Positions 13,643 to 20,069 of a stretch of 21,600 bases of DNA are shown piece after piece. The notes below the pieces were generated by a model. The model was given only the letters and a program-made list of their open reading frames with translations. It ran no database searches and was not told the DNA's origin. This DNA is from a virus: positions 1 through 21,600 of the IMG/VR virus record IMGVR_UViG_3300037189_014977; one strand, 5' to 3'. Both the position numbers and the translations under genes were made by a program. Position 1 is the first letter of the stretch. Each line of letters begins with the position of its first letter.

Positions 13643-14484
13643 GTGGCCTCCTCTGCGGATCGCTCTTTTCCGGAGTCGGCGGAATGGACCTCGGGTTCGC
13701 GTGGGCCGGATGGCGTCACGCCTTCTTTGCCGAAATCGAACCCTTTGGCCGAGCAGTTCTGGCCGAGCGGTTCCCCGGCGTCCCCATATACGAGGACGTC
13801 CGAGACGTCCCCGAGTGCGAGCGCGGCGAGTGGGATCGCCTTGACGTGCTCACCTTCGGGAGCCCCTGTCAGGACCTCTCCGTCGCCGGAAAGCGGCGAG
13901 GACTTGACGGCGACCGCTCCGGCCTCTTTTGGGAGGCGATGCGAATCGCCGGAAATGGGCCTCTTCGACCTCGAGCTCTACTCATGGAAAACGTGGAAGG
14001 GCTCTTGTCAAGCAATCGTGGACGGGACTTCGCCGTCGTCTTGGACGCGATGGCCGAGCGCGGGTATCGGTGGAGCTTCCGAGTTCTTGACTCGCAGCAC
14101 TTCCAGGTGCCCCAGCGGCGCGTCCGAGTGTTCGTGCTCGCCATCGCTGACGACGATCCTCGAGCCGAACGCATCGCCGAGGTACTCGCTCTCGGCGAAA
14201 GCAGCCGCAGGGATTCTCCGACGAGCAACCCGTCGTGGCCGCTCACTTCCTCCGGCGCTGGATCAGGCGCTCCGGGCGGTGGCGGAGCAGGTGACGCCGT
14301 GACCGTAGAGAGAGAGAGAGAGAGAGTCGTTCCCGCCGTCACGAGCAAGTGGGCGAAGGGAAGCGGGGGCCCTGCCGGGGACGAGTGCCAGAACCTCGTG
14401 CTCGCCGCCGAGTGGTCGGGGCGATCACCGCGCAATACGGAGAACAAGCGGGGCAGGACCTCGCGTATGGGGGTGGACTCGTGA
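13639..14484 (+). CDS. C5-cytosine DNA methyltransferase, N-terminal part (motifs I-VIII)
   Basis: A 281-residue protein that transfers a methyl group from S-adenosylmethionine to C5 of cytosine. Visible motifs: I, LFSGVGGMDLGF (9-20); IV, GSPCQDLSVAGK (74-85) with catalytic Cys77; VI, MENVEG (116-121); VIII, QHFQVPQRRVRVF (153-165). A low-complexity region with an (AG)10 tract (encoding ERERER) follows, then TSKWAKGSGGPAGDECQNLV, a normal part of phage relatives. Motifs IX and X are missing from this frame and occur in the next one. The break fits a -1 shift at GGGG (14418-14421). GTG 13639 overlaps the upstream stop. Alone this part lacks the AdoMet-completing motif X; see 14481-14936. Confidence 0.88.
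   Translation: MSGLLCGSLFSGVGGMDLGFAWAGWRHAFFAEIEPFGRAVLAERFPGVPIYEDVRDVPECERGEWDRLDVLTFGSPCQDLSVAGKRRGLDGDRSGLFWEAMRIAGNGPLRPRALLMENVEGLLSSNRGRDFAVVLDAMAERGYRWSFRVLDSQHFQVPQRRVRVFVLAIADDDPRAERIAEVLALGESSRRDSPTSNPSWPLTSSGAGSGAPGGGGAGDAVTVERERERVVPAVTSKWAKGSGGPAGDECQNLVLAAEWSGRSPRNTENKRGRTSRMGVDS
13955..14302 (+). CDS. Overprinted ORF inside the cytosine methyltransferase
   Basis: A 115-residue frame (ATG 13955) read +1 relative to the methyltransferase. It gives MGLFDLELYSWKTWKGSC, SWTRWPSAGI and then PRYSLSAKAAAGILRRATRR and GRSLPPALDQALRAVA. I recognise the YSLSAKAAAGILRRAxxRG and WPxSGM/I patterns from small phage proteins often annotated near cytosine methyltransferases. The methyltransferase frame over the same bases also keeps motifs VI and VIII, so both frames look constrained. 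No strong ribosome site precedes the ATG, and the frame is open upstream to 13643. It may be a true overlapping gene or a family created by mis-annotation of the methyltransferase. Confidence 0.4.
   Translation: MGLFDLELYSWKTWKGSCQAIVDGTSPSSWTRWPSAGIGGASEFLTRSTSRCPSGASECSCSPSLTTILEPNASPRYSLSAKAAAGILRRATRRGRSLPPALDQALRAVAEQVTP
14307..14326 (+). repeat. (AG)10 microsatellite in the methyltransferase gene
   Basis: Ten AG units in the inter-motif region. Both the frame used upstream and the frame of motifs IX-X are open across the tract, so loss of one unit would fuse the two halves into one frame, while other changes truncate. This is the usual form of a contingency tract. Confidence 0.9.
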
Positions 14485-14936
14485 CAAGTGACGACGAGCC
14501 GACCGTCGCGGTCTATCGCAAGAGCGCGCGCGTAAGCGGCCCAGATACACCGGAAACGTGGGTGGACGATGGAGTCGCGAACACGCTACATAGCTTTGAC
14601 GTCGGCGACGTAAGGACGACTCACGCGATCGTCAAGGCGACGGCGATCGGTTTTTCGCATACGCAAGGGCTGGACCCTCAAGCTCAAGAAGGGCGCACGC
14701 CGACACTTCGCAAGAACGGTGGCGGCATGGCGGCGGGCGTCGGCGCAACGGTTCGACGCCTGACGCCGATGGAGTGCGAGCGCCTTCAGGGTTGGCCCGA
14801 CGGGTGGACCGATATCCCGTGGCGCGGAAAGGATCACGCGCCGGACTCCAAGAGGTACGCCGCAGCCGGAAACGGCGTTACCGCGCCGGTCGCCTATTGG
14901 ATCGCCGCCCGGCTCGCGGAGGTGCTCGGTGACTAG
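14481..14936 (+). CDS. C5-cytosine methyltransferase, C-terminal part (motifs IX-X)
   Basis: A 151-residue frame with motif IX, RRLTPMECERLQGWPDGW (92-109), and motif X, GNGVTAPVAYWIAARL (130-145). These complete the fold begun in 13639-14484. The GTG at 14481 overlaps the stop of the first part (GTGA), the same coupling used between genuine genes here, so two separate subunits could be made, as in the split enzyme M.AquI. The frame is open upstream to 14295, and residues GAITAQYGEQAGQDLAYGGG before the GTG belong naturally to the single-chain enzyme, so a recent frameshift, a sequencing error at GGGG or programmed -1 shifting are alternatives. Confidence 0.8.
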   Translation: MTSDDEPTVAVYRKSARVSGPDTPETWVDDGVANTLHSFDVGDVRTTHAIVKATAIGFSHTQGLDPQAQEGRTPTLRKNGGGMAAGVGATVRRLTPMECERLQGWPDGWTDIPWRGKDHAPDSKRYAAAGNGVTAPVAYWIAARLAEVLGD

Positions 14937-15501
14937 CGCTCCCTGCCCCATTTGCGGCGCCGAGGTAATCGTCCGCAGGGTCAATCAAACGACCTGCGGA
15001 TCGGAGGCGTGCAAGGCCGCGAACCGGAAACGCGCCGACGACGAGCAGGCCCGCAGGCGCCGCGAGCGCGCGGACCTCGTGCGCCGCGGTGGTGGCGAGT
15101 TCCTCGCGATCGAACGCCGGGAGCGCCTCGCCGCACTCCGCGAGCTCGTGAAGTGGGCGGACGTACAAGAGCAGGCCGAGGCCCGCCGCGAGCGGGCGCT
15201 CGTCAATAGTGCCGCCCGGCGTATGCGCGAGGTCGTAAGCGTGCTCGGGTTTGACCCGCTCACCTATCTCCCCGAGCGGTCTGTCGCCGACGCGATGGAG
15301 GGCGACGACGGCCTCGCGGTCATTCTCTCGCGCCGTCTTGAGGCGATTATCCGCGCGCTCCCAGGTACGACGAACGACCTCGCGGACGCCGCCGGTATCC
15401 CGGCGCGCTACGTCTCGCAGTACGTCCTACCCCTCTACGAACGCGGCGAGATCACGCGCACGACCGCGGGGCGCCGGACGTGGTGGGCGGTCGCCGAATG
15501 A
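14929..15501 (+). CDS. Zinc-finger and coiled-coil protein with C-terminal HTH
   Basis: A 190-residue protein. The N-terminus has CPICGAEVIV and CGSEACKAANRKR, a four-cysteine zinc site of the kind found in DNA-binding proteins. A long basic helix follows (ADDEQARRRRERADLVRRGG, and on to about residue 90), then a C-terminal winged helix (RALPGTTNDLADAAGIPARY, VSQYVLPLYERGEITRTTAG). GTG 14929 overlaps the methyltransferase stop by 8 nt. Probably a DNA-binding regulator or accessory factor; no named family. Confidence 0.7.
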   Translation: MTSAPCPICGAEVIVRRVNQTTCGSEACKAANRKRADDEQARRRRERADLVRRGGGEFLAIERRERLAALRELVKWADVQEQAEARRERALVNSAARRMREVVSVLGFDPLTYLPERSVADAMEGDDGLAVILSRRLEAIIRALPGTTNDLADAAGIPARYVSQYVLPLYERGEITRTTAGRRTWWAVAE

Positions 15502-15581
15502 GCGCGGAGACCGTTATGTGGGCGCTCGTCCTGCTCGCGCTCCTCGCGATGCTTGTCGCGTTCTTTGGGGGTGGCCGGTGA
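15498..15581 (+). CDS. 27-residue membrane peptide
   Basis: MSAETV followed by a single hydrophobic helix (MWALVLLALLAMLVAFF) and GGGR. The start overlaps the preceding stop (ATGA) and the stop overlaps the next start (GTGA). The double coupling and clear transmembrane sequence make it likely real despite its size. Function unknown. Confidence 0.55.
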   Translation: MSAETVMWALVLLALLAMLVAFFGGGR

Positions 15582-15856
15582 TTGACCGCCCCGAGACTCC
15601 GGAGCAGATGCGCGACCTATTCGTCGCGTGCGCGGACGTGGTGCGCCGGTACGGGAAAGAGGGCGTCCCTATGACGTCGCTCGCCCTCGCCTACGGCCTC
15701 GTATGGACGGAGTTCACCGACGAGCAGGCGGCGCGGTTCTTTGAGGACCTCGCCGGGTGGTACGAGGACGACCCGAGGCCGTCGTCCGTTCTCCCCAGGC
15801 GCCCCGCGAATCACCGCGCCGAACCCCGAAGGAGGTTCAGGGCTTGGTTCTCGTGA
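15578..15856 (+). CDS. Hypothetical protein
   Basis: A 92-residue protein (IDRPETPEQMRDLFVACADV, SLALAYGLVWTEFTDEQAAR, FFEDLAGWYEDDP) with a basic C-terminal tail. Alpha-helical and acidic in the middle. It starts at a GTG overlapping the membrane peptide stop and ends overlapping the next GTG. No family recognised. Confidence 0.6.
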   Translation: MIDRPETPEQMRDLFVACADVVRRYGKEGVPMTSLALAYGLVWTEFTDEQAARFFEDLAGWYEDDPRPSSVLPRRPANHRAEPRRRFRAWFS

Positions 15857-16152
15857 CAGGCATCCCGACGCTCCCGGCAAGTGCCGAGGCGCGCACGCTC
15901 GCGGCGATGGAGTACCGCGTCGCCGAGCTCCACGAGCTCCTCCGCGACCGCGACGCCGTAATCCTGCACGCGCAAGCCCGGCTCGCCGCGCATGGCGAGC
16001 AGCTCTCCCCCGCGCCCGGAGGCGTGACCCTGCTCCGGCTCCGGCTCCTCGAGGACGTGCGCGACCTCGCGGACGAATACGCGCGCGCGCCTCGTGACGA
16101 GGACCGGCGGCGCGAACTCATGCAGGCGTGCGACCGCGCGAGGCGCGCATGA
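15853..16152 (+). CDS. Helical protein, unknown
   Basis: A 99-residue, almost wholly alpha-helical protein, with heptad-like leucines (MEYRVAELHELLRDRDAVIL, LLRLRLLEDVRDLADEYARA). GTGA overlap at the start. Possibly a coiled-coil partner of neighbouring proteins. No family recognised. Confidence 0.55.
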   Translation: MTGIPTLPASAEARTLAAMEYRVAELHELLRDRDAVILHAQARLAAHGEQLSPAPGGVTLLRLRLLEDVRDLADEYARAPRDEDRRRELMQACDRARRA

Positions 16153-16181
16153 CACACACACAAACGAAAGAGGCGAAGTAA
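16149..16181 (+). CDS. Ten-codon leader ORF before ssb
   Basis: ATG ACA CAC ... AAG TAA encodes MTHTQTKEAK. The ATG overlaps the upstream stop (ATGA) and the TAA overlaps the ssb ATG (TAATG), so ribosomes could be passed straight to ssb. It may be a coupling device or simply a spacer containing the ribosome site GAAAGAGGCGA. Confidence 0.25.
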   Translation: MTHTQTKEAK

Positions 16182-16597
16182 TGGAGGACCTAAATAGCGT
16201 GACGCTCGTCGCGCGCCTGACCCGTGACCCCGAGCCCCGCGCCGGTGGAAAGGTGCTCGCGCTCCGGCTTGCGTTCACCGCCTCGCGCAAGAACGGCGAG
16301 GCGTGGGAGGACGTCCCGCAGTATGTGGACGCGGTGGTCTTTGGCCGGTCCGCCGAGGTACTCGCGACGATGCTCGGGAAGGGCGATCAGGTCGCCGTAC
16401 AGGGTCGCCTCTCGTGGCGCGAGTGGGAAGCTCAGGACGGCACAAAGCGGCAGGCCCACGAGATCGCGTGCCAACGGGTGCAAATGATCGGGAAACCGAA
16501 GGCCGCCGATCGCCGGTGGTCCAGCGACCCGACATTCGGCGCACCGCCCCCGGCGAAAGCGGCACCCGTGGCCGACGACTCCGAAATCCCGTTCTAG
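16181..16597 (+). CDS. ssb: Single-stranded DNA-binding protein
   Basis: A 138-residue OB-fold protein. SSB signatures: NSVTLVARLTRDPEPR, LRLAFTASRKNGE, YVDAVVFGRSAEVLATMLGKGDQV, AVQGRLSWREWEAQDGTKR, then a Pro/Ala-rich linker and the acidic protein-docking tip DDSEIPF. It coats single strands in phage replication and recombination and recruits partners through the tip. Ribosome site GAAAGAGGCGA at 16166-16176; the 15 bases GAGGCGAAGTAATGG (16170-16184) recur exactly at the replication gene start, 20058-20072. Confidence 0.95.
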   Translation: MEDLNSVTLVARLTRDPEPRAGGKVLALRLAFTASRKNGEAWEDVPQYVDAVVFGRSAEVLATMLGKGDQVAVQGRLSWREWEAQDGTKRQAHEIACQRVQMIGKPKAADRRWSSDPTFGAPPPAKAAPVADDSEIPF

Positions 16598-16599
16598 CC

Positions 16600-16809
16600 G
16601 TGGACCGCGTGACAGAAATCCGCGCCCGGCTAAAGGCATGGCGCGGGCGAACCTATAACGGCTCCATCGCCGACGGCCTCGACCGTGCCGCACGTTTCAC
16701 CGTGGACGCCGAGGACGACCTCGCCTATCTCCTCGCCGAGCTGGACGCCGCGCGCGAGCGGGTGGCGATCCTCCGCGCGGAGCTTGCGGATATGGAGGCG
16801 CTCCGGTGA
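16600..16809 (+). CDS. Small helical actinophage-type protein
   Basis: A 69-residue protein: VTEIRARLKAWRGR, DGLDRAARFTVDAEDDLAYL and LAELDAARERVAILRAEL. The combination of I-x-x-RL at the start, a DLxxLLAE centre and a coiled-coil end occurs in many small actinophage proteins of unknown role. GTG 16600 (2 nt after the ssb stop) or GTG 16609 could start it. Its stop overlaps the glycosyltransferase GTG. Confidence 0.6.
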   Translation: MDRVTEIRARLKAWRGRTYNGSIADGLDRAARFTVDAEDDLAYLLAELDAARERVAILRAELADMEALR

Positions 16810-17561
16810 AGGTGACGGCCCTTCTCTCATGGTTTGACGAACGCCCCGAGGACCTTCGGCGCGCGGTTCGTTCTCACGCGGCCTCGGGCGCGGTGGATTC
16901 GCTTATCGCGCTGGACGGACGCTATGCCCTATTCGGCAACGGCCCGTGCGTATCGCCGGACGAGCAGCACGACGCCATCCGCGACGCCTGCCGCGAGTAC
17001 GGCGTCGGGTTCACCATCGCCCGGCGGGAGGACCCGTGGGCCGGTGAGGTCGAAAAGCGCGGATACCTCTTTCGTATGGCGCTTGCCCAGGTGACGCCGG
17101 AGGCCGATTGGCTTTGGATCGTGGACGCGGACAACGAGCTCCGCGAGCACCCCGGCGCCGACCGTATCCGGGCTGAACTCATGGGCACCGATTGCCACGC
17201 GGTCGCGGTCACGTTCGCCGAGCCCGGTCGCCTGATTGACGAGACGCGGCGGCCCATGCGGCAGATATTCCGCGCGCTCCCCGGCCTCACGACCTACGGG
17301 CGGCATTGGTACTACGCGGCGAAGGTCGCCGGGTCGTGGGCCTACCTATGGGGACCGGGAGAGGTCCAGGTGCCCGCGCACGAGTTCCCCGAGGTCGTGG
17401 TCCGCCACCACTCACGCGACCGCGACCCGGTTCGCCGGGAGAACGCGCTCGCCTACTACGCAGCGCGCGACGCCCGAGGCGTCGAGGTATCGCCGTCTTG
17501 GTTTATGCAGGACGAGTGGGGCGCGCTCGCGGCCGTGGATAACGAAGGAGAGCTCGCATGA
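16806..17561 (+). CDS. GT-A fold glycosyltransferase
   Basis: A 251-residue protein of family 2-like fold. It opens with KVTALLSWFDERPEDLRRAV, has LIALDGRYALF, WAGEVEKRGYLFRMA and the metal/sugar-nucleotide DxD site in WLWIVDADNE (107-110). A long C-terminal region holds Trp, His and Tyr residues for acceptor binding. It could glycosylate modified phage DNA, a virion protein or host surface; placement between ssb and methyltransferase genes makes DNA or nucleotide modification worth considering. Starts by GTGA overlap; the ATGA end is shared with the methyltransferase. Confidence 0.75.
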   Translation: MKVTALLSWFDERPEDLRRAVRSHAASGAVDSLIALDGRYALFGNGPCVSPDEQHDAIRDACREYGVGFTIARREDPWAGEVEKRGYLFRMALAQVTPEADWLWIVDADNELREHPGADRIRAELMGTDCHAVAVTFAEPGRLIDETRRPMRQIFRALPGLTTYGRHWYYAAKVAGSWAYLWGPGEVQVPAHEFPEVVVRHHSRDRDPVRRENALAYYAARDARGVEVSPSWFMQDEWGALAAVDNEGELA

Positions 17562-19468
17562 GGTCGCCATACCTCAACGACGGCGACGTACGCCTCTACC
17601 TCGGCGACTGCATCGCGGTCATGGCCGAGATGGACGCCGAGAGTGTGGACGCGGTGGTTTGTGATCCGCCCTACGGAATCGGGTTTATGGGCAAGGCGTG
17701 GGACGCCGCGGCGATCACCGAGCGGGTGGAGCGCGACAACGCGAGCCGCGCGAGCCTCGGGCCGGATTCACCGTCACGCCCAGGGCGAAAGAAGCCGCGG
17801 AGCTCGTCGGCCTACGGCAACCGCGCGATTGCCGCAGGGCCCGTTAGGGATCACACCCTCACGCGCGCGCGGTCGGGTTCGATGCACGCGGGCGAGTACG
17901 ACCTATCGCTCACGGCAAACGCCGCGTTCGCCGCGTGGTGCGAAACGTGGGCGCGGGAAGCCTTGCGGGTACTGAAGCCCGGCGGGCACCTGCTCGCGTT
18001 CGGCGGCACGCGCACGTTCCACCGGCTCACCTGCGGGATTGAGGACGCCGGTTTTGAGGTGCGCGACTGTCTCTCGTGGCTGTACGGGTCGGGGTTCCCT
18101 AAGTCGCTGGACGTGAGTAAGGCGATAGACCGGGCGGCGGGGGCCGAGCGGGAAGTGGTGGGAAACTATACGCGAGGGTTCCGGGCGGAGGGTTCGGGGC
18201 TTGATGGGTGGCAGCGTGAGGCCTATTCGATTGCAGGAGCGATCACCGCCCCCGCCACCGACGCCGCCCGCGAGTGGCAGGGATGGGGCACGGCTCTCAA
18301 GCCGGGATACGAGCCCGCCGTCGTCGCCCGCAAGCCGCACACCCCGCAAAGCGAACTCGCGGCGGAGGCCGCGCGAACAAAGGAGGAACTATGCGCGGTC
18401 GTTTCGTACGCCGCGACGGTTACGTCGTGGTTCGAGTGGCTCCGAGCGAGTGGGCTCTCGAGCATCGCGTCGTCGCTTCTCGGATGCTTGGACGACCTCT
18501 CGGAACGCGCGAGCATGTGCACCACCGAAACGGCGTCAAGTTTGACAACCGACCTAGCAACCTTGAGGTTTTGCCTATCGGAGACCACTCGCGCCTGCAT
18601 CACAAAGGCCCCGACCCCTCCGCATGGATCGAGCTCCGGTGCGAGTGCTGCGGAGGCGCTTTCTCGAAGCGTGCTAGTCAAGTGCGAAAGACTGTCCGCC
18701 ACTATTGCGGGCGAGCTTGCTATCGCGCTGCCTGCGGCGCCGGGGCAAACCCAGGCGTCCGCCCTTGCTAGCGCCGGTCCCGCGTGGGAACCGTGCGTCG
18801 TGGCGCGTAAGCCGCTCACCGGGACCGTGGCCGAGAACGTGCAGCAGCACGGCACGGGGGCGCTGAACATTGACGGGTGCCGGATTGGCACCGCAGAAAC
18901 GCTAGGGCGCACTAATAACTGGCGCGAGCATTACGCGCCGTCGTCGTACACGGTCGCGCCTGACTCCCGCATCACCTTTGACCGCAGCGACGTAGCGGGC
19001 GGCCGCTGGCCCGCAAACGTCGCCTTCGACGAGGAAGCCGCCGCGATGCTGGACGCGCAAAGTGGGGAGCGCCCGAGCGGCGCGCGTGCCGGTGGAGAAT
19101 ATGGAGGCATCGGCGCGGGCGCGCTCTACGGTCACGGCGGAACTGCGACGCTTTCCGCGATTGACGCGAACACCGGCGGCGCGTCGCGCTTCTTTTACAC
19201 CGCGAAGGCAAGCCGCGCCGACCGCTCTACGAACGGCGCGAACAACACTCACCCGACCGTGAAGCCCACCGACCTCATGCGGTGGCTGGTGAGGCTCGTG
19301 ACCCCGCCCGGTGGCGTGGTGCTGGACCCATTCGCCGGGAGCGGTTCGACACTCGTCGCCGCGCGCGCGGAGGGGTTCCGGTCAATCGGCATCGAACGGG
19401 AGGAGGAGTACGCCGAGATCATCGCCGCGCGCCTCTCGCAGCTCTCTCTATTCTCGGAGGCGTCGTGA
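17558..19468 (+). CDS. DNA adenine/cytosine-N4 methyltransferase carrying an in-frame insertion
   Basis: A 636-residue class beta-type aminomethyltransferase: catalytic motif IV DPPYGIGFM (36-44) comes first, then CxxWAREALRVLKPGG, and at the end the AdoMet site LDPFAGSGST (589-598) and IGIEREEEY. HPTVKPTDLMRWLV precedes it. Residues about 262-409 do not belong to the family; that DNA encodes an HNH endonuclease in another frame. The family sequence 'EPxVVARKPxT' occurs on both sides of it (18311-18343 and 18788-18820), 477 nt (159 codons) apart, so the reading frame survives. The enzyme may still fold, with a 150-residue loop, or may be inactive. It would protect phage DNA from restriction. 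ATGA start overlap. Confidence 0.85.
   Translation: MRSPYLNDGDVRLYLGDCIAVMAEMDAESVDAVVCDPPYGIGFMGKAWDAAAITERVERDNASRASLGPDSPSRPGRKKPRSSSAYGNRAIAAGPVRDHTLTRARSGSMHAGEYDLSLTANAAFAAWCETWAREALRVLKPGGHLLAFGGTRTFHRLTCGIEDAGFEVRDCLSWLYGSGFPKSLDVSKAIDRAAGAEREVVGNYTRGFRAEGSGLDGWQREAYSIAGAITAPATDAAREWQGWGTALKPGYEPAVVARKPHTPQSELAAEAARTKEELCAVVSYAATVTSWFEWLRASGLSSIASSLLGCLDDLSERASMCTTETASSLTTDLATLRFCLSETTRACITKAPTPPHGSSSGASAAEALSRSVLVKCERLSATIAGELAIALPAAPGQTQASALASAGPAWEPCVVARKPLTGTVAENVQQHGTGALNIDGCRIGTAETLGRTNNWREHYAPSSYTVAPDSRITFDRSDVAGGRWPANVAFDEEAAAMLDAQSGERPSGARAGGEYGGIGAGALYGHGGTATLSAIDANTGGASRFFYTAKASRADRSTNGANNTHPTVKPTDLMRWLVRLVTPPGGVVLDPFAGSGSTLVAARAEGFRSIGIEREEEYAEIIAARLSQLSLFSEAS
18311..18343 (+). 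repeat. Diverged flanking duplication around the HNH gene, left copy
   Basis: This 33-nt segment (gag ccc gcc gtc gtc gcc ...) encodes EPAVVARKPHT. It pairs with 18788-18820, which encodes EPCVVARKPLT. 25 of 33 bases match, and most differences are silent, so the protein is conserved more than the DNA. Confidence 0.7.
18391..18771 (+). CDS. HNH homing-type endonuclease nested in the methyltransferase gene
   Basis: A 126-residue protein in a frame different from the methyltransferase. It has RRDGYVVVRVAP, EHRVVASRMLGRPL, the HNH core EHVHHRNGVKFDNRPSNLE (His44/His45, Asn53) and DHSRLHH, then a four-Cys zinc ribbon (C84xxC87, C106xxxC110). This is the HNH_3 type common in phage mobile endonucleases. 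AAAGGAGG (18379-18386) precedes the ATG at 4 nt, the best ribosome site nearby, so it is translated independently. The insert leaves too little extra sequence for a group I intron. Its role would be cutting HNH-less alleles and spreading by repair. Confidence 0.85.
   Translation: MRGRFVRRDGYVVVRVAPSEWALEHRVVASRMLGRPLGTREHVHHRNGVKFDNRPSNLEVLPIGDHSRLHHKGPDPSAWIELRCECCGGAFSKRASQVRKTVRHYCGRACYRAACGAGANPGVRPC
18788..18820 (+). repeat. Diverged flanking duplication around the HNH gene, right copy
   Basis: Right partner of 18311-18343. It joins directly to LTGTVAENVQQHGTGALNID, the normal continuation of phage methyltransferases of this type, so this copy looks like the original sequence. Confidence 0.7.
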
Positions 19469-19908
19469 CCATGCGCCGCGAGTTTGTCGTTGTGGTGCCC
19501 GGCGAGCCCAGGGGAGCAGGCCGCCCGAGGTTCGGACGAGGCCGCGACGGAGCACCGCGGGCGTTCACCGCGAAGGCCGACCGCGACTATCACGCGCGGA
19601 TCGCCGAGGCATGGCGGGGCGAGCGTTGCCCGACGCTCCCGGCCGGGCCGTGGCGGTGCGACGTCGCCGCGTACATGGCGCGCCCAAAGGACCACCACCG
19701 CGCAGACGGGTCGCTCTCGGCGAAGGGCCTCCGCGAGCTCTACCCGTCGAGGAAGCCCGACGCCGACAACATTCTCAAGGTAATAGACGCGCTCGTCGCG
19801 TGCGGCGCGGTGCCCGACGACCGCTATCTCGTGGAGGCCGCCGTGGTGAAGCGGTGGGCACCCGGTGACGAAGGTCCGGCGCTCCGTATTCAGGTGGCGG
19901 CCGCATGA
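19465..19908 (+). CDS. rusA: RusA-type Holliday junction resolvase
   Basis: A 147-residue protein. It has the RusA opening VVVPGEPRGAGRPRFGR, RPKDHHRADGS, and the catalytic acidic block RKPDADNILKVIDAL (Asp99, Asp101, Asp108) followed by GAVPDDRYLVEAAVVKRWA. It would resolve four-way junctions from recombination-dependent phage replication and debranch DNA before packaging. GTG 19465 overlaps the methyltransferase stop; ATG 19471 (MRREF) is an alternative. ATGA overlap to the next gene. Confidence 0.93.
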   Translation: MTMRREFVVVVPGEPRGAGRPRFGRGRDGAPRAFTAKADRDYHARIAEAWRGERCPTLPAGPWRCDVAAYMARPKDHHRADGSLSAKGLRELYPSRKPDADNILKVIDALVACGAVPDDRYLVEAAVVKRWAPGDEGPALRIQVAAA

Positions 19909-20069
19909 GCACCCGCACCGCGTACCGGTGCCGGGCGTGCGGGTGGCTCGCGCTTGCCGATGGATTTTGCCCACGGTGTGGCGAGTTCGCGCTCGTCCCG
20001 GTGGCGTTCGTGACCGTGGAAACACTCAACAAGGGGACCGCCGAGACGGCGGAGAGGGAGGCGAAGTAA
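19905..20069 (+). CDS. 54-residue zinc-ribbon protein
   Basis: CRACGW, 10 residues, then CPRCGEF gives two CxxC pairs of a compact zinc ribbon, followed by VPVAFVTVETLNKG and a charged tail. The start overlaps the rusA stop (ATGA) and the stop overlaps the replication gene ATG (TAATG). Probably nucleic-acid binding, in the replication group. Confidence 0.65.
   Translation: MSTRTAYRCRACGWLALADGFCPRCGEFALVPVAFVTVETLNKGTAETAEREAK

Noticed and set aside
18344-18787. Group I intron or intein in the methyltransferase
   Set aside because: After the 381-nt HNH gene too little sequence remains for an intron core; the HNH frame differs from the host frame, so it cannot be an intein.
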